Origin: an uncultured Dorea sp.
Lineage (GTDB): Bacteria > Bacillota > Clostridia > Lachnospirales > Lachnospiraceae
Direction of reading: 5' to 3'
Assembly (NCBI GenBank): GCA_910585725.1
Contig: CAJUFA010000003.1
Location: 1-64,000 of the forward strand
Length of the DNA: 64,000 bases
Below, in pieces: positions 52,194-60,778 of this stretch (position 1 is its first letter; each line of letters starts with the position of its first letter). The position numbers and the translations under genes were made by a program. The notes under the pieces were generated by a model. It was not told the origin of the DNA, did not search any database, and worked only from the letters and a program-made list of their open reading frames with translations.

Positions 52194-52804
52194 AGATCGG
52201 AATCATGGGAGGGACTTTCGACCCGATACACAACGGACATTTGATGCTTGGACAGGCAGCTTGTGAAGCGTTCCGGTTGGATCAGGTATGGTATATGCCC
52301 AATGGGAATCCGCCTCACAAAGATATCGCACGATACGGAACAGACGCGCAGGACCGGGCGGAGATGGTAAGACTTGCAATCGCGCCATACAAAGAGTTCC
52401 GGTTCGAGCCTTATGAAATAAAACGTATGGAAGTCTCGTATTCCTATCGTACGATGGAATATTTCAAAGAATTATATCCTGATCATGAATATTATTTTAT
52501 TATTGGTGCAGATTCTTTATTTATGCTGGATCAGTGGAACCATCCTGAACGAATCTTTCCTACATGTACTGTGTTGGCGGCTTATAGAGATGAGATCAAT
52601 ACAAGAAGAGCGATGGAAGATAAGATTCGTGACCTGACAAAGACTTATCGCGCGCGGATTCGTCTTCTGGTTACGCCTTTGATGAAGATATCTTCCCATG
52701 AATTGCGTGAAGCGGTAAAAGAAGGGAAGAGCATTTCACAGTGGGTTCCAGAACCTGTCGCGGCATATATTCGGGAAAAACATTTATATATAGGCGAGGG
52801 ATAA
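52190..52804 (+). CDS. nadD: Nicotinate-nucleotide adenylyltransferase
   Basis: 204 residues. GIMGGTFDPIHNGHLMLGQA is the nucleotidyltransferase motif, with VWYMPNGNPPHK next and the C-terminal ISSHELREAVKEGKS (ISSTxIR-like). It makes nicotinic acid adenine dinucleotide in NAD synthesis. It starts four bases after yhbY; the ribosome-binding site is the yhbY coding sequence AGCTGGAGAAG. The neighbouring yqeK gene is the usual Firmicutes companion. Confidence 0.96.
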   Translation: MKIGIMGGTFDPIHNGHLMLGQAACEAFRLDQVWYMPNGNPPHKDIARYGTDAQDRAEMVRLAIAPYKEFRFEPYEIKRMEVSYSYRTMEYFKELYPDHEYYFIIGADSLFMLDQWNHPERIFPTCTVLAAYRDEINTRRAMEDKIRDLTKTYRARIRLLVTPLMKISSHELREAVKEGKSISQWVPEPVAAYIREKHLYIGEG

Positions 52805-52808
52805 TAAT

Positions 52809-53423
52809 ATGAATCATAAGATAACCAAGATCCGACGAAAAATGATGACTGAACTTGATAAAGAAAGATATGAGCATACTCTTGGCGTCATGTACACAGC
52901 GGCATCTCTGGCTATGCGATATGATGAAGATATAGAGAAAGCGTTGTTGGCCGGACTTCTTCATGACTGCGCCAAATGTATCCCGGGGGATACCAAGATC
53001 AAATTATGTAAAAAATATCATCTGAGCGTGTCGGAAGTGGAAAAGAAAAATCCAAGTCTTCTCCATGCAAAATTGGGAGCGTTTCTGGCAGCAAAAAAAT
53101 ATCATGTGAAAGACAAGGAGATTATCAATTCTATTGCCAGCCATACAACCGGATGCCCTCATATGTCTCTTTTAGATAAGATTATCTACATTGCAGACTA
53201 TATCGAACCTGGAAGGAAAGAACTGCCGAATATGGCGGAGGTCAGAAAGCTGGCGTTTACAGATATTGACTCATGTCTGTATCGGATATTGGAAGACTCA
53301 TTGGAGTATCTGGACAGTAAGAATATAGCGGTAGATCCTATGACTGAGAAGACGTATTTGTATTATAAAAACAAAAGAAATGGCTGTATGTATATAGAGG
53401 AAGAGGAGGAACAGTATGGATAA
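52809..53423 (+). CDS. yqeK: HD-domain Ap4A hydrolase YqeK
   Basis: 204 residues. The HD motif appears as ERYEHTLGVMYTAASLA and LLAGLLHDCAKCIP (His-Asp pair), with ASHTTGCPHMSLLDKIIYIADYI and the DYIEPGR metal ligand. Family members cleave diadenosine tetraphosphate. The gene lies between nadD and rsfS with a four-base gap and an eight-base overlap, a conserved order. Confidence 0.95.
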   Translation: MNHKITKIRRKMMTELDKERYEHTLGVMYTAASLAMRYDEDIEKALLAGLLHDCAKCIPGDTKIKLCKKYHLSVSEVEKKNPSLLHAKLGAFLAAKKYHVKDKEIINSIASHTTGCPHMSLLDKIIYIADYIEPGRKELPNMAEVRKLAFTDIDSCLYRILEDSLEYLDSKNIAVDPMTEKTYLYYKNKRNGCMYIEEEEEQYG

Positions 53424-53769
53424 AATCAAAGAAATGGTGCGTATCGCCTATGGAGCCCTGGAAGAAAAGAAAGGCGAAAATATCTGTATTATAGATATTT
53501 CCGGAATATCTCCACTTGCTGATTATTTCATTATTACAAACGGAAACAGCGACAGTCAGGTAAAGGCGCTGGTGGATAACGTAGAAGAGAAGATGCACGA
53601 AGCCGGGCATTCTCAGATACAGCGGGAAGGAATGCGTTCCGGAAACTGGGTGCTTCTTGATTACGGTGATATCGTAGTCCATGTGTTTGACAGAGAGAAC
53701 CGTGATTTCTATCACCTGGAACATATCTGGAGCGACGGCAGGAAGATCGATGCTTTGGATGAGTTGTAG
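53416..53769 (+). CDS. rsfS: Ribosome silencing factor RsfS
   Basis: 117 residues. Family blocks are DISGISPLADYFIITNGNSD, REGMRSGNWVLLDYGDIVVHVF and a C-terminal YHLEHIWSDGRKID. It binds L14 and prevents subunit joining when nutrients are scarce. It overlaps yqeK by eight bases and is closed by the terminator at 53800. Confidence 0.96.
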   Translation: MDKIKEMVRIAYGALEEKKGENICIIDISGISPLADYFIITNGNSDSQVKALVDNVEEKMHEAGHSQIQREGMRSGNWVLLDYGDIVVHVFDRENRDFYHLEHIWSDGRKIDALDEL

Positions 53770-53799
53770 GAAATTATTTCAATAAAATGGGAGAGCAGT

Positions 53800-53829
53800 A
53801 GAGTGGTCTTTTTTAAGACCACTCTTTTT
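53800..53829 (+). terminator. Rho-independent terminator of the obg-rsfS operon
   Basis: A perfect 11-base stem (AGAGTGGTCTT with AAGACCACTCT) and TTTT loop are followed by TTTTTA. The minus strand has no T run on its far side, so it serves mainly the plus strand. Confidence 0.95.
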
Positions 53830-53851
53830 AATATTACTTTTAATTAAGATT

Positions 53852-54466
53852 TTATTTAAAAAATCGGAAAGTACCGATTACTTTACCAAGGATCTGCACA
53901 TCGGTCACTATAATCGGTTCCATCGTATCATTTTCCGGCTGCAGACGAATATAACCGTCTTCTTTATAGAACGTCTTTACTGTAGCTCCGCCTTCGATCA
54001 AGGCTACGACCATCTCCCCATTGCGTGCGGTGGCACGCTGCTCTACGATAACCATATCGCCGTCCAGGATTCCGGCATTGATCATACTTTCACCTTTTAC
54101 CTTAAGAATGAATGCCTGATTATTCGGCATGAATTCCACCGGAATAGGAAAGTAGTCTTCAATATTCTGTTCTGCCAGTATCGGTTCTCCGGCTGCCACA
54201 CGCCCGATAATCGGGACATTCACCATCTCGCGGCGCATATTAAAAGAGTCGTCCAGAATCTCAATCGCTCTTGGTTTCGTCGGATCACGCCGTATGTAAC
54301 CGTTTTTTTCCAATGTCTCAAGATGAGAGTGTACGGAAGACGTTGATTTCAGATGAACCGCTTCGCAGATATCCCTGACTGCCGGCGGAAATCCCCTTTC
54401 TAATATCTGCGATTTAATATATTCTAATATTTCCAGTTGCTTTGGGCTTATCTTTCCCTGTGCCAT
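53852..54466 (-). CDS. lexA: LexA repressor
   Basis: 204 residues. The winged helix (SPKQLEILEYIKSQILERGF; LKSTSSVHSHLETLEKNGYI) is followed by the self-cleavage Ala-Gly in VAAGEPIL, the catalytic Ser in KGESMINAGIL and the catalytic Lys in GATVKTFY. All parts needed for RecA-stimulated autocleavage are intact. It diverges from the YneA-like LysM gene, and LexA-box-like sites lie in the intervening region. Confidence 0.97.
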   Translation of the reverse strand: MAQGKISPKQLEILEYIKSQILERGFPPAVRDICEAVHLKSTSSVHSHLETLEKNGYIRRDPTKPRAIEILDDSFNMRREMVNVPIIGRVAAGEPILAEQNIEDYFPIPVEFMPNNQAFILKVKGESMINAGILDGDMVIVEQRATARNGEMVVALIEGGATVKTFYKEDGYIRLQPENDTMEPIIVTDVQILGKVIGTFRFFK

Positions 54467-54565
54467 ATAAAACCTCCTTCTTTTTCTTCAGAACCGTCAG
54501 TACGGAGTTCCCTTCATTCATGTATCTTAAATTAATATTATTCTACCACATCGCTCGGCAAATAG

Positions 54566-54673
54566 CAAACAAATGTTTAGAAAATATGTTCGATAATTTC
54601 TTTGGCAACTATTGACAAACAATTGTTCGAAATATATAATGTAAAAAGAACGTTCGTTTGGGAACGAATGTAT
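54566..54673 (+). promoter_or_regulatory. LexA-box-like sites in the lexA/LysM intergenic region
   Basis: Sites resembling CGAAC-N4-GTTCG are CAAACAAATGTTTA (54566-54579), CAAACAATTGTTCG (54616-54629, one mismatch) and AGAACGTTCGTTTG (54647-54660, two mismatches). A weaker GGAACGAATGTATG follows (54661-54674). The second overlaps the spacer of the 54612 promoter. Confidence 0.7.
54612..54640 (+). promoter_or_regulatory. Consensus promoter of the LysM gene
   Basis: TTGACA at 54612 and TATAAT at 54635 are separated by 17 bases, both perfect. A LexA-box-like site overlaps the -35 box and spacer, so repression and SOS induction are expected. Confidence 0.85.
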
Positions 54674-54798
54674 GGATGAGTGTACAGACTTTTGGACATC
54701 AGAAGTGTGATAATACCTTATAGAGCGTAAATCATACATAATAATTTTAATAGTACTGAGAATGATGTTAATAGTACTAAGAAAAAGGAGGGATTTAT

Positions 54799-55167
54799 AT
54801 GCGTTCACGTCGGTCTTATGAAGCGATTAAAAGGAGAAAAAAGCAGGTATTCATACGGAGGATCATATTGCTGTCGGTAATCAGCATCTTTCTTTTGGGA
54901 ATGAGTGTTTTTATATCGGATTATTCTGTCGATGCACATACCGAGATGGATCAGTCGATTGAAGACGAAGTTTCTTCCAAATGTAAATATTATACCTGCA
55001 TTGAGGTTTCATCCGGAGACTCATTATGGAGTATTGCGGAAAGGTATATGGATGACCATGACGGATCAATTTATGATTATATCAATGAATTAAAAGCAAT
55101 CAACGATCTGGAATCCAGCAATATACATGTCGGGCAATACTTAACGGTTCCTTATTACCATAAATGA
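54799..55167 (+). CDS. LysM protein, YneA-like SOS cell-division suppressor
   Basis: 122 residues. A basic N-terminus precedes one transmembrane helix (residues ~20-42), a short linker, and a LysM domain (CIEVSSGDSLWSIAERYMDD...INDLESSNIHVGQYLTVPYY). In Bacillus the same arrangement, lexA divergent from yneA, gives a short-lived inhibitor of septation during DNA damage. Here the promoter carries a LexA-box-like site. The 28 bases before the start include AAGGAGG. Sequence similarity to YneA is limited to the LysM part; the assignment rests on architecture and context. Confidence 0.8.
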   Translation: MRSRRSYEAIKRRKKQVFIRRIILLSVISIFLLGMSVFISDYSVDAHTEMDQSIEDEVSSKCKYYTCIEVSSGDSLWSIAERYMDDHDGSIYDYINELKAINDLESSNIHVGQYLTVPYYHK

Positions 55168-55232
55168 CAAGAAAATTGTCTTTTAGGAGAGAAACAGATC
55201 TATACGACAAATACCGATTTTTCCAAAAGATA

Positions 55233-55261
55233 TAGACAAAAAGATGCAGATATGCTATAAT
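55233..55261 (+). promoter_or_regulatory. Promoter of the tyrosine recombinase gene
   Basis: TAGACA at 55233 and TATAAT at 55256 are separated by 17 bases. The start codon is ~108 bases downstream. Confidence 0.75.
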
Positions 55262-55369
55262 TATAACGTTTTTAAACGGTTTTATATCTGTAAAGGTTTT
55301 GGGAGTAAACTAACAGATAAAGAAAACCGCAGATAAATTATTTATATTTAGTAAGGGGGTTCTGTTTTT

Positions 55370-56428
55370 ATGAGCAATACAAGAACTTATCACGAACAGA
55401 TGCGTATTGATCAGACGATACGTCTGCGTGAAGTGTTAAAGACTTTGCCGCCGTTTGCCAAAGATTACTTTCGGGCAATTGAGCCAAAGTCCTCCGCAAA
55501 AACAAGGATTAATTACGCTTATGATGTACGTGTCTTTTTTCATTTCCTTATGGAGAATAATCCTGTATACAAGAATTATTCCATCGAACAGTTTAAAGTC
55601 AGTGATCTTGAGAGACTTGAACCTGTAGATATAGAGGAATATATGGAATATCTGAAGGTTTATGAGCGTGATGATGAGTTGATTATGAACGGTGAAAAGG
55701 GTCTTGCCAGGAAGATGTCCGCATTGCGTAGTTTCTATAATTACTATTATAAGCATCAGATTATTGCAAAGAATCCAACTTTGCTGGTAGACATGCCTAA
55801 GCTGCATGACAAGGCAATCATTCGACTTGATACGGACGAGGTTGCGCTGCTTCTTGATTTTGTGGAGAACTGCGGCAGCCAATTGTCCGGTCAATCTCTT
55901 ACCTATTATAATAAAACGAAGGAACGGGATCTGGCTATCCTCACTCTCCTTCTGGGAACAGGAATCCGTGTCTCAGAATGCGTGGGACTGGACTTAAAAG
56001 ATGTGGATTTCAAGAATTACGGAATTACTGTGACCCGTAAGGGCGGTAATCAGATGGTAGTTTATTTTGGTGAAGAAGTTGCCGAAGCTTTGAACCAATA
56101 TATAGAAGGCAGCCGAAAATCGGTTACTCCCCTCTCCGGCCATGAAAACGCCTTGTTTTTATCCACACAAAGGCGTCGTATGGGAGTTCAGGCTGTAGAG
56201 AATATGGTTAAGAAATATGCCCGGCAGGTCACTCCGAATAAGAAGATCACTCCGCACAAATTAAGAAGTACTTATGGTACGTCTTTATATAAAGAGACCG
56301 GAGATATCTATCTTGTAGCCGACGTTCTGGGACACAAGGATGTGAACACTACAAAGAAGCACTATGCAGCCATTGACGAGGACAGACGCAGACAAGCTGC
56401 GTCCGCCGTAAAACTAAGGGAGTCTTAA
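55370..56428 (+). CDS. Tyrosine recombinase, Xer-like
   Basis: 352 residues. The N-terminal SAM-like DNA-binding domain (SSAKTRINYAYDVRVFFHFL) leads to the catalytic domain: TGIRVSECVGL (Arg I), the Lys in VTRKGGN, HKLRSTYG (His-x-x-Arg), and LGHKDVNTTKKHYAAI (His and nucleophile Tyr). All catalytic residues are present. With no other phage or integron gene nearby, and in a housekeeping neighbourhood (lexA, TtcA-like), it is more likely the chromosome-dimer resolvase of this organism than an element integrase. It is somewhat longer than XerC/D (~300), nearer to XerS. Confidence 0.88.
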   Translation: MSNTRTYHEQMRIDQTIRLREVLKTLPPFAKDYFRAIEPKSSAKTRINYAYDVRVFFHFLMENNPVYKNYSIEQFKVSDLERLEPVDIEEYMEYLKVYERDDELIMNGEKGLARKMSALRSFYNYYYKHQIIAKNPTLLVDMPKLHDKAIIRLDTDEVALLLDFVENCGSQLSGQSLTYYNKTKERDLAILTLLLGTGIRVSECVGLDLKDVDFKNYGITVTRKGGNQMVVYFGEEVAEALNQYIEGSRKSVTPLSGHENALFLSTQRRRMGVQAVENMVKKYARQVTPNKKITPHKLRSTYGTSLYKETGDIYLVADVLGHKDVNTTKKHYAAIDEDRRRQAASAVKLRES

Positions 56429-56433
56429 GAAGA

Positions 56434-57168
56434 ATGAAATTACAACAACTTTTAAGTTATACCCGAAAAGCTGTCGATGAATATGAGATGATTCAGGAGG
56501 GCGACCATATTGCCGTCGGCATCTCCGGAGGCAAAGACAGTCTGACTCTTTTATATGCGATGCATGGTTTGAAACGCTTCTATCCGCATCATTTTGAATT
56601 GAGCGCGGTCACTGTGGATCTGGGCTATTCAGAATGTGATTTTACTCCGGTCATGGAACTCTGCCGGGAATTGAATATTCCTTATCATATTGTTAAGACG
56701 GATATCGCCCGCATCTTATTCGAAGAACGTAAAGAAAGCAATCCTTGCTCCTTATGTGCCAAGATGCGTAAAGGCGCGCTGAATCAGGCTGTTAAGGAAA
56801 TGCAATGTAATAAAGTTGCTTATGCTCATCATAAGGATGATATTGTGGAGACTATGCTGCTTTCTCTCTTGTTTGAAGGACGTTTTTATTCTTTTTCACC
56901 CAAAAGTTATCTGGACAGAATGGAATTAACCGTAATTCGTCCGATGATGTTTGTAGAAGAGGCTGATGTGATTGGTTTTAAGAACAAATACTGCCTTCCG
57001 GTCGTCACAAGCCGCTGTCCTATCGACGGATATACCAAAAGACAATATGCGAAAGAACTTGTAAAACAATTAAATCATGAACATTCGGGAGCAAAACAGA
57101 GAATGTTTACCGCAATCTTGAATGGGAATATACAAGGATGGCCAGAAAGAGTTTTTTATAAAAGATAA
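56434..57168 (+). CDS. TtcA-like PP-loop tRNA thiolation enzyme
   Basis: 244 residues. The PP-loop SGGKDSL near residue 30 binds ATP, and CSLCAKMRKGALNQA holds the CxxC that ligates iron-sulfur, with a further Cys in VTSRCPIDG. TtcA makes 2-thiocytidine at tRNA position 32. The family also includes related adenylases of unknown target. It lies five bases after the recombinase gene with a GAAGA site. Confidence 0.85.
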   Translation: MKLQQLLSYTRKAVDEYEMIQEGDHIAVGISGGKDSLTLLYAMHGLKRFYPHHFELSAVTVDLGYSECDFTPVMELCRELNIPYHIVKTDIARILFEERKESNPCSLCAKMRKGALNQAVKEMQCNKVAYAHHKDDIVETMLLSLLFEGRFYSFSPKSYLDRMELTVIRPMMFVEEADVIGFKNKYCLPVVTSRCPIDGYTKRQYAKELVKQLNHEHSGAKQRMFTAILNGNIQGWPERVFYKR

Positions 57169-57176
57169 AAGAATAA

Positions 57177-57200
57177 GGCTGCTTAGAAGCAGCCCTTTCT
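57177..57200 (+). terminator. Terminator after the TtcA-like gene
   Basis: An eight-base stem, GGCTGCTT with AAGCAGCC, is followed by a C/T-rich stretch and then TTTTTT at about 57203. Confidence 0.7.
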
Positions 57201-57206
57201 AATTTT

Positions 57207-57851
57207 TTATAACCTTTTATCTCCTTCTCGTTCTTTTAATTCAACTAATTTAATAATGGCTTCGGCAGTTCCTTTAATACCCAACATAGAACTGTTCAGG
57301 CACATATCGTAACTGTCTGCAGCTCCCCATTTCTTATTACTGTAATAATTATAATAACTAGCCCGTTTTTTATCTGTCTTTAAGATGATGTCTTTTGCCT
57401 TTGCATCCGTCAGATCGTAGATACGGGCAATACGCCGGATACGGGCGTCCAGATCGGCATGTATGAATAAGCTGATCACATTGTCATATTCCTCCAGGGC
57501 ATAATCCGCGCACCGCCCCACCAGAATACACGGTCCTTCATCTGCGATTTTCTTAATAGCATCAAATTGAGCCAGAAAAACTTTATGGTTGATCGGCATA
57601 TCCGTATAGCTTCCTGACGTATAGCCCAGTGAATAAGTATCCATTACCAGAGAATACAAAAAACTATTAGTTGGTTTCTCATCATGTGTCTCAAATAATT
57701 CCTGACAGATTCCACTCTCTTTCGCCGCACGGTCAAGCATCTCTTTATCGTATAATTTGATATCCAGCTCATCCGCGACTTTATATCCGATCTCTCTGCC
57801 TGCGCTCCCATACTGTCTGCCTATCGTAATAATTGTATTTGTTTTTGCCAT
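57207..57851 (-). CDS. Cytidylate-kinase-like protein (PF13189)
   Basis: 214 residues. The P-loop region is ITIGRQYGSAGREIG, a variant with two Gly-rich turns, followed by DIKLYDKEML and LVGRCADYALEEYDNVIS. These match the cytidylate-kinase-like family, common in Firmicutes but of unclear nucleotide specificity. The genuine cmk is usually elsewhere. It converges with the TtcA-like gene and is probably transcribed alone. Confidence 0.9.
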   Translation of the reverse strand: MAKTNTIITIGRQYGSAGREIGYKVADELDIKLYDKEMLDRAAKESGICQELFETHDEKPTNSFLYSLVMDTYSLGYTSGSYTDMPINHKVFLAQFDAIKKIADEGPCILVGRCADYALEEYDNVISLFIHADLDARIRRIARIYDLTDAKAKDIILKTDKKRASYYNYYSNKKWGAADSYDMCLNSSMLGIKGTAEAIIKLVELKEREGDKRL

Positions 57852-57942
57852 GCAATCACGCTCCTAAAATTTTAATAGTTATATTATACAATAATTCGAG
57901 TGAATTGTATAGAATTATCGAAAAATTTTATTCTATTATGTT

Positions 57943-58857
57943 CTATTTCTTTCTTAATATGTCTATTAATTCAGTAAAATACTGTGGTAACGGCGCTTCT
58001 ACTTCCAGATATTCTCCGGTTTTAGGATGAACAAAACCAAGCAGTTTAGCATGCAATGTCTGACCCTGAAGATTGGAAAACGGACATTTATGCGGACCAT
58101 ATACCACGTCTCCTAACAATGGATGCCCTATACTTGCCATGTGTACACGTATCTGATGTGTACGGCCTGTCTCCAGCTCACATTGGATGTAGGTAAAATC
58201 TTTAAATCGTTCCAAAACTTTATAGTGCGTAACGGCTTGTCTCCCGTTCTTTGCATTAACACTCATCTTCTTGCGTTCTATCGGATGCCTTCCGATCGGG
58301 GCGTTAACGATACCGTTGTCATCCCGAAGACGGCCATGAACGACAGCCACATAGATTCTATAAATCGTGTGCTCCTTTAACTGTTGGGCCAGACTCTGAT
58401 GCGACGCGTCGTTCTTACAGACGGCAAGAGAACCTGTGGTATCCATATCGATTCGGTGTACGATTCCCGGGCGCATCGTTCCGTTAATACCGGATAACTC
58501 ATGATTACAATGATACATCAGCGCGTTAACCAGCGTACCGCTGTAATGCCCCGGAGCCGGATGAACCACCATCTGCTTTGGTTTATTTACAATGATAATA
58601 TCTTTATCCTCATATAGAATGTCCAGAGGAATATCTTCCGGTACAATATCCGGCTCTTTAACCTCTGGAAGCGTAATTTCCACACGGTCGCCAAGTAAAA
58701 GCCTGTAACTTGCTTTTACAGGCTTTTGGTTTACAAGGATATATTGCTCTTTTATTAATTTCTGGATGTAAGATCTGGACTTGTCTTCCAGAATTTCAGA
58801 AAGATAGCGGTCGATACGATCTCCTTCCTGATTTTCAACGGTGAAAAAATCCTTCAA
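57943..58857 (-). CDS. rluD: RluA-family 23S rRNA pseudouridine synthase (RluD-like)
   Basis: 304 residues. The N-terminal S4 domain (RIDRYLSEILEDKSRSYIQ) precedes the catalytic domain with the HRIDMDTTGSLAV motif, whose Asp attacks uracil, and the late GRTHQIRVHMASIGHP. It isomerises uridines of 23S rRNA helix 69. It overlaps lspA by 23 bases, as in many Firmicutes. Confidence 0.93.
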   Translation of the reverse strand: MKDFFTVENQEGDRIDRYLSEILEDKSRSYIQKLIKEQYILVNQKPVKASYRLLLGDRVEITLPEVKEPDIVPEDIPLDILYEDKDIIIVNKPKQMVVHPAPGHYSGTLVNALMYHCNHELSGINGTMRPGIVHRIDMDTTGSLAVCKNDASHQSLAQQLKEHTIYRIYVAVVHGRLRDDNGIVNAPIGRHPIERKKMSVNAKNGRQAVTHYKVLERFKDFTYIQCELETGRTHQIRVHMASIGHPLLGDVVYGPHKCPFSNLQGQTLHAKLLGFVHPKTGEYLEVEAPLPQYFTELIDILRKK

Positions 58858-59380
58858 AGTCTTCCTCCTTATAATAGAAGCATATCAGAAACGCCATTGC
58901 AAATGTCGACATGGTAACATAAATGTCTGCAACGTTAAAGATTGGAAAGTCAATCAATTTGAAATATAGAAAATCAACCACATAGCTCAAACGAATTCGG
59001 TCGATACAATTTCCCCATGCTCCGGCAATGATGCCCACGGCGCATAGTCGAAGGGGCAGATATCTGCGGGTCATAGGAACTTTTCCATAGAACCATATCG
59101 CCGCGGCGCTTATAATAATTACGCTCAGATAGAAAAAAATCCGTTGATTCTGGAACAATCCGAAAGCGGCTCCTCTGTTCTCCAGATATTCGAGTTGAAA
59201 AATATCTTTCAGGATAACAACGGGAGGACGGTCTTTCAGATTATTAAGAACAAGGTGTTTAGTAAACTGATCTAAAAAAACCAGTATTAGTACGCCGAAT
59301 ATGGCGGCCAAATAGCGAATACTGCGGTTATATAATACTGGTTCATTTTCTTTCATTTTTTTATTCTCTTTCTTTTCCAT
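58835..59380 (-). CDS. lspA: Lipoprotein signal peptidase
   Basis: 181 residues, four hydrophobic helices. The catalytic Asp pair is in the conserved blocks GAWGNCIDRI and VVDFLYFKLIDFPIFNVADI; LENRGAAFGLF is the third signature. It removes signal peptides from prolipoproteins, several of which are encoded in this window. The start (59380) or an ATG eight codons later are both possible. Confidence 0.96.
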   Translation of the reverse strand: MEKKENKKMKENEPVLYNRSIRYLAAIFGVLILVFLDQFTKHLVLNNLKDRPPVVILKDIFQLEYLENRGAAFGLFQNQRIFFYLSVIIISAAAIWFYGKVPMTRRYLPLRLCAVGIIAGAWGNCIDRIRLSYVVDFLYFKLIDFPIFNVADIYVTMSTFAMAFLICFYYKEEDFEGFFHR

Positions 59381-59423
59381 TTTCTTTTCTTATACTCCGG
59401 TTTAAAAGTGTATAAAACATATC

Positions 59424-60179
59424 TTAGAGATATCTTCGCACACGTGTAAGGCAGCGACCTTTCTTCGTCTCTGACAGGACGCCGTCATACACGATGCGTC
59501 CCATCTTACGGACAGAGATAATATCCCCTTCCTTCAAGCGATAGCCGTTGCTGGTGATTAATTTTCCGTTCACAAATACTTTTTTACTTTCAATATAGGC
59601 GGTTAGTTTGCTTCTGGAGACAGGATATGCAAGAGAAAGCACTGTATCCAGCCTGACAGAAGCAATCGAACCCTTGATTTCTTCATACTTCGGTTCATAT
59701 GATTCATAAAATTCGGCCGCAGCGCAAGCCTGCACAGAAGTATGCCGGATACGGGTCAGATTCTCTATGACGTATTCTGTCAATTCATTCCGAACGAACA
59801 GAAAGGCTTTTTTATTTTCAAGCATAATATCTCCAAGTTTACAACGTTCAATACCAAGATTCATTACGGCGCCCAGATAATCCCGATGAGTCAGATCTTC
59901 CGAAAAACGTTGGTTCAGCGGAGAGATCTCTAAAGCTTGAAACGGGTAGCTATAATCGTAATAAAGAGCATCAGGTAGAAAAGCCACCATCTGACGCTCT
60001 GCTAAATGATATCCTCCATAAGTCTCGTATCTTGATTGTAGTTGATTCTTTGGAATGGAATGAAAGATATTCAATTCGTTCAAATTCATAAAATCACTAA
60101 AAGTAACTATCCCACGCGTATAAGCGGTGCGGGATAGTTCAATCAGCCTTTTCTGTAACATAATCTCTTCTTTTACCAT
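59424..60179 (-). CDS. ylmH: S4-domain RNA-binding protein YlmH
   Basis: 251 residues. The N-terminal ~170 residues are the YlmH-specific part (TRGIVTFSDFMNLNELNIF; QALEISPLNQRFSEDLTHRDYLGAVMNLGIER), and the C-terminus is an S4 domain (VSRSKLTAYIESKKVFVNGK). YlmH binds stalled ribosomal complexes and was long linked to cell division by its place next to sepF. No divIVA gene follows directly, unlike in Bacillus. Its AGGTG ribosome-binding site lies before ATG 60179. Confidence 0.92.
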   Translation of the reverse strand: MVKEEIMLQKRLIELSRTAYTRGIVTFSDFMNLNELNIFHSIPKNQLQSRYETYGGYHLAERQMVAFLPDALYYDYSYPFQALEISPLNQRFSEDLTHRDYLGAVMNLGIERCKLGDIMLENKKAFLFVRNELTEYVIENLTRIRHTSVQACAAAEFYESYEPKYEEIKGSIASVRLDTVLSLAYPVSRSKLTAYIESKKVFVNGKLITSNGYRLKEGDIISVRKMGRIVYDGVLSETKKGRCLTRVRRYL

Positions 60180-60192
60180 AATTTAAATTCAC

Positions 60193-60747
60193 CTAAAACC
60201 GTGAACGCATAGAAGACGCATCAAACGAGGTGTTCAGCAGATCCTGCAGATCTCCGGAGATATCTACATTGGTCGGCGTAACCAGGAATATGTAATTCGA
60301 TATCTTCTGCAAATTCCCGCTGATTGCATAAGTTGCACCGGAAGTAAAATCTATGATACGCTGTGCAATCTCTAGATCCATCCCTTCCAGATTCAGGATG
60401 ACTGTACGTCCGCTCAACAAAGTCTCTGTGATCTCACGGGCATCTTCCACGGAATTCGGCTTAATGACGCAGACCTCCATGCTGACGCTGTTATTTCGTC
60501 TTGCGGGCTGGCGCATCGGAGTTACTTTACTATTTGTACGGGACGCAGATTTTGATTTCGATGAAAGTTCATAATTGAAATCGTCTTCTTCATTATCGTA
60601 TGATTCTTCTCTTCCACGGTGAAATACGCTCTTTTTTGGTTTCTCTTCATAATCGTCTTCATAATCATCGTCAAAGAAATCGTCATCATCGTAATCTTCG
60701 TCGTCATCTAAACGCATTATACTTAAAAATTTATCTAATACTCCCAT
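60193..60747 (-). CDS. sepF: Cell division protein SepF
   Basis: 184 residues. MGVLDKFLSIMRL is the membrane-binding amphipathic helix, followed by a long Asp/Glu-rich linker (residues ~14-60) and the globular core (PNSVEDAREITETLLSGRTV, NLEGMDLEIAQRIIDFTSG). SepF tethers FtsZ to the membrane. Start 60747 has AGGAGT upstream; the longer frame would spoil the helix. The gene order yggS-sepF-ylmH is the classic ylm arrangement. Confidence 0.95.
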   Translation of the reverse strand: MGVLDKFLSIMRLDDDEDYDDDDFFDDDYEDDYEEKPKKSVFHRGREESYDNEEDDFNYELSSKSKSASRTNSKVTPMRQPARRNNSVSMEVCVIKPNSVEDAREITETLLSGRTVILNLEGMDLEIAQRIIDFTSGATYAISGNLQKISNYIFLVTPTNVDISGDLQDLLNTSFDASSMRSRF

Positions 60748-60778
60748 ATTAAAAAATACTCCTATCTTCCGTTGTGAT

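Larger units (their letters stand above)
54467..54798. other. lexA/LysM divergent control region
   Basis: This 332-base gap holds no gene. It contains the 54612 promoter, four LexA-box-like sites between 54566 and 54673, and a ~150-base leader before the LysM gene. Nothing further is seen. Confidence 0.7.

Noticed and set aside
55370..56428. Integrase of a mobile element
   Set aside because: No att repeats, excision or phage genes flank it, and the surrounding genes are housekeeping; a chromosomal Xer role is more likely.
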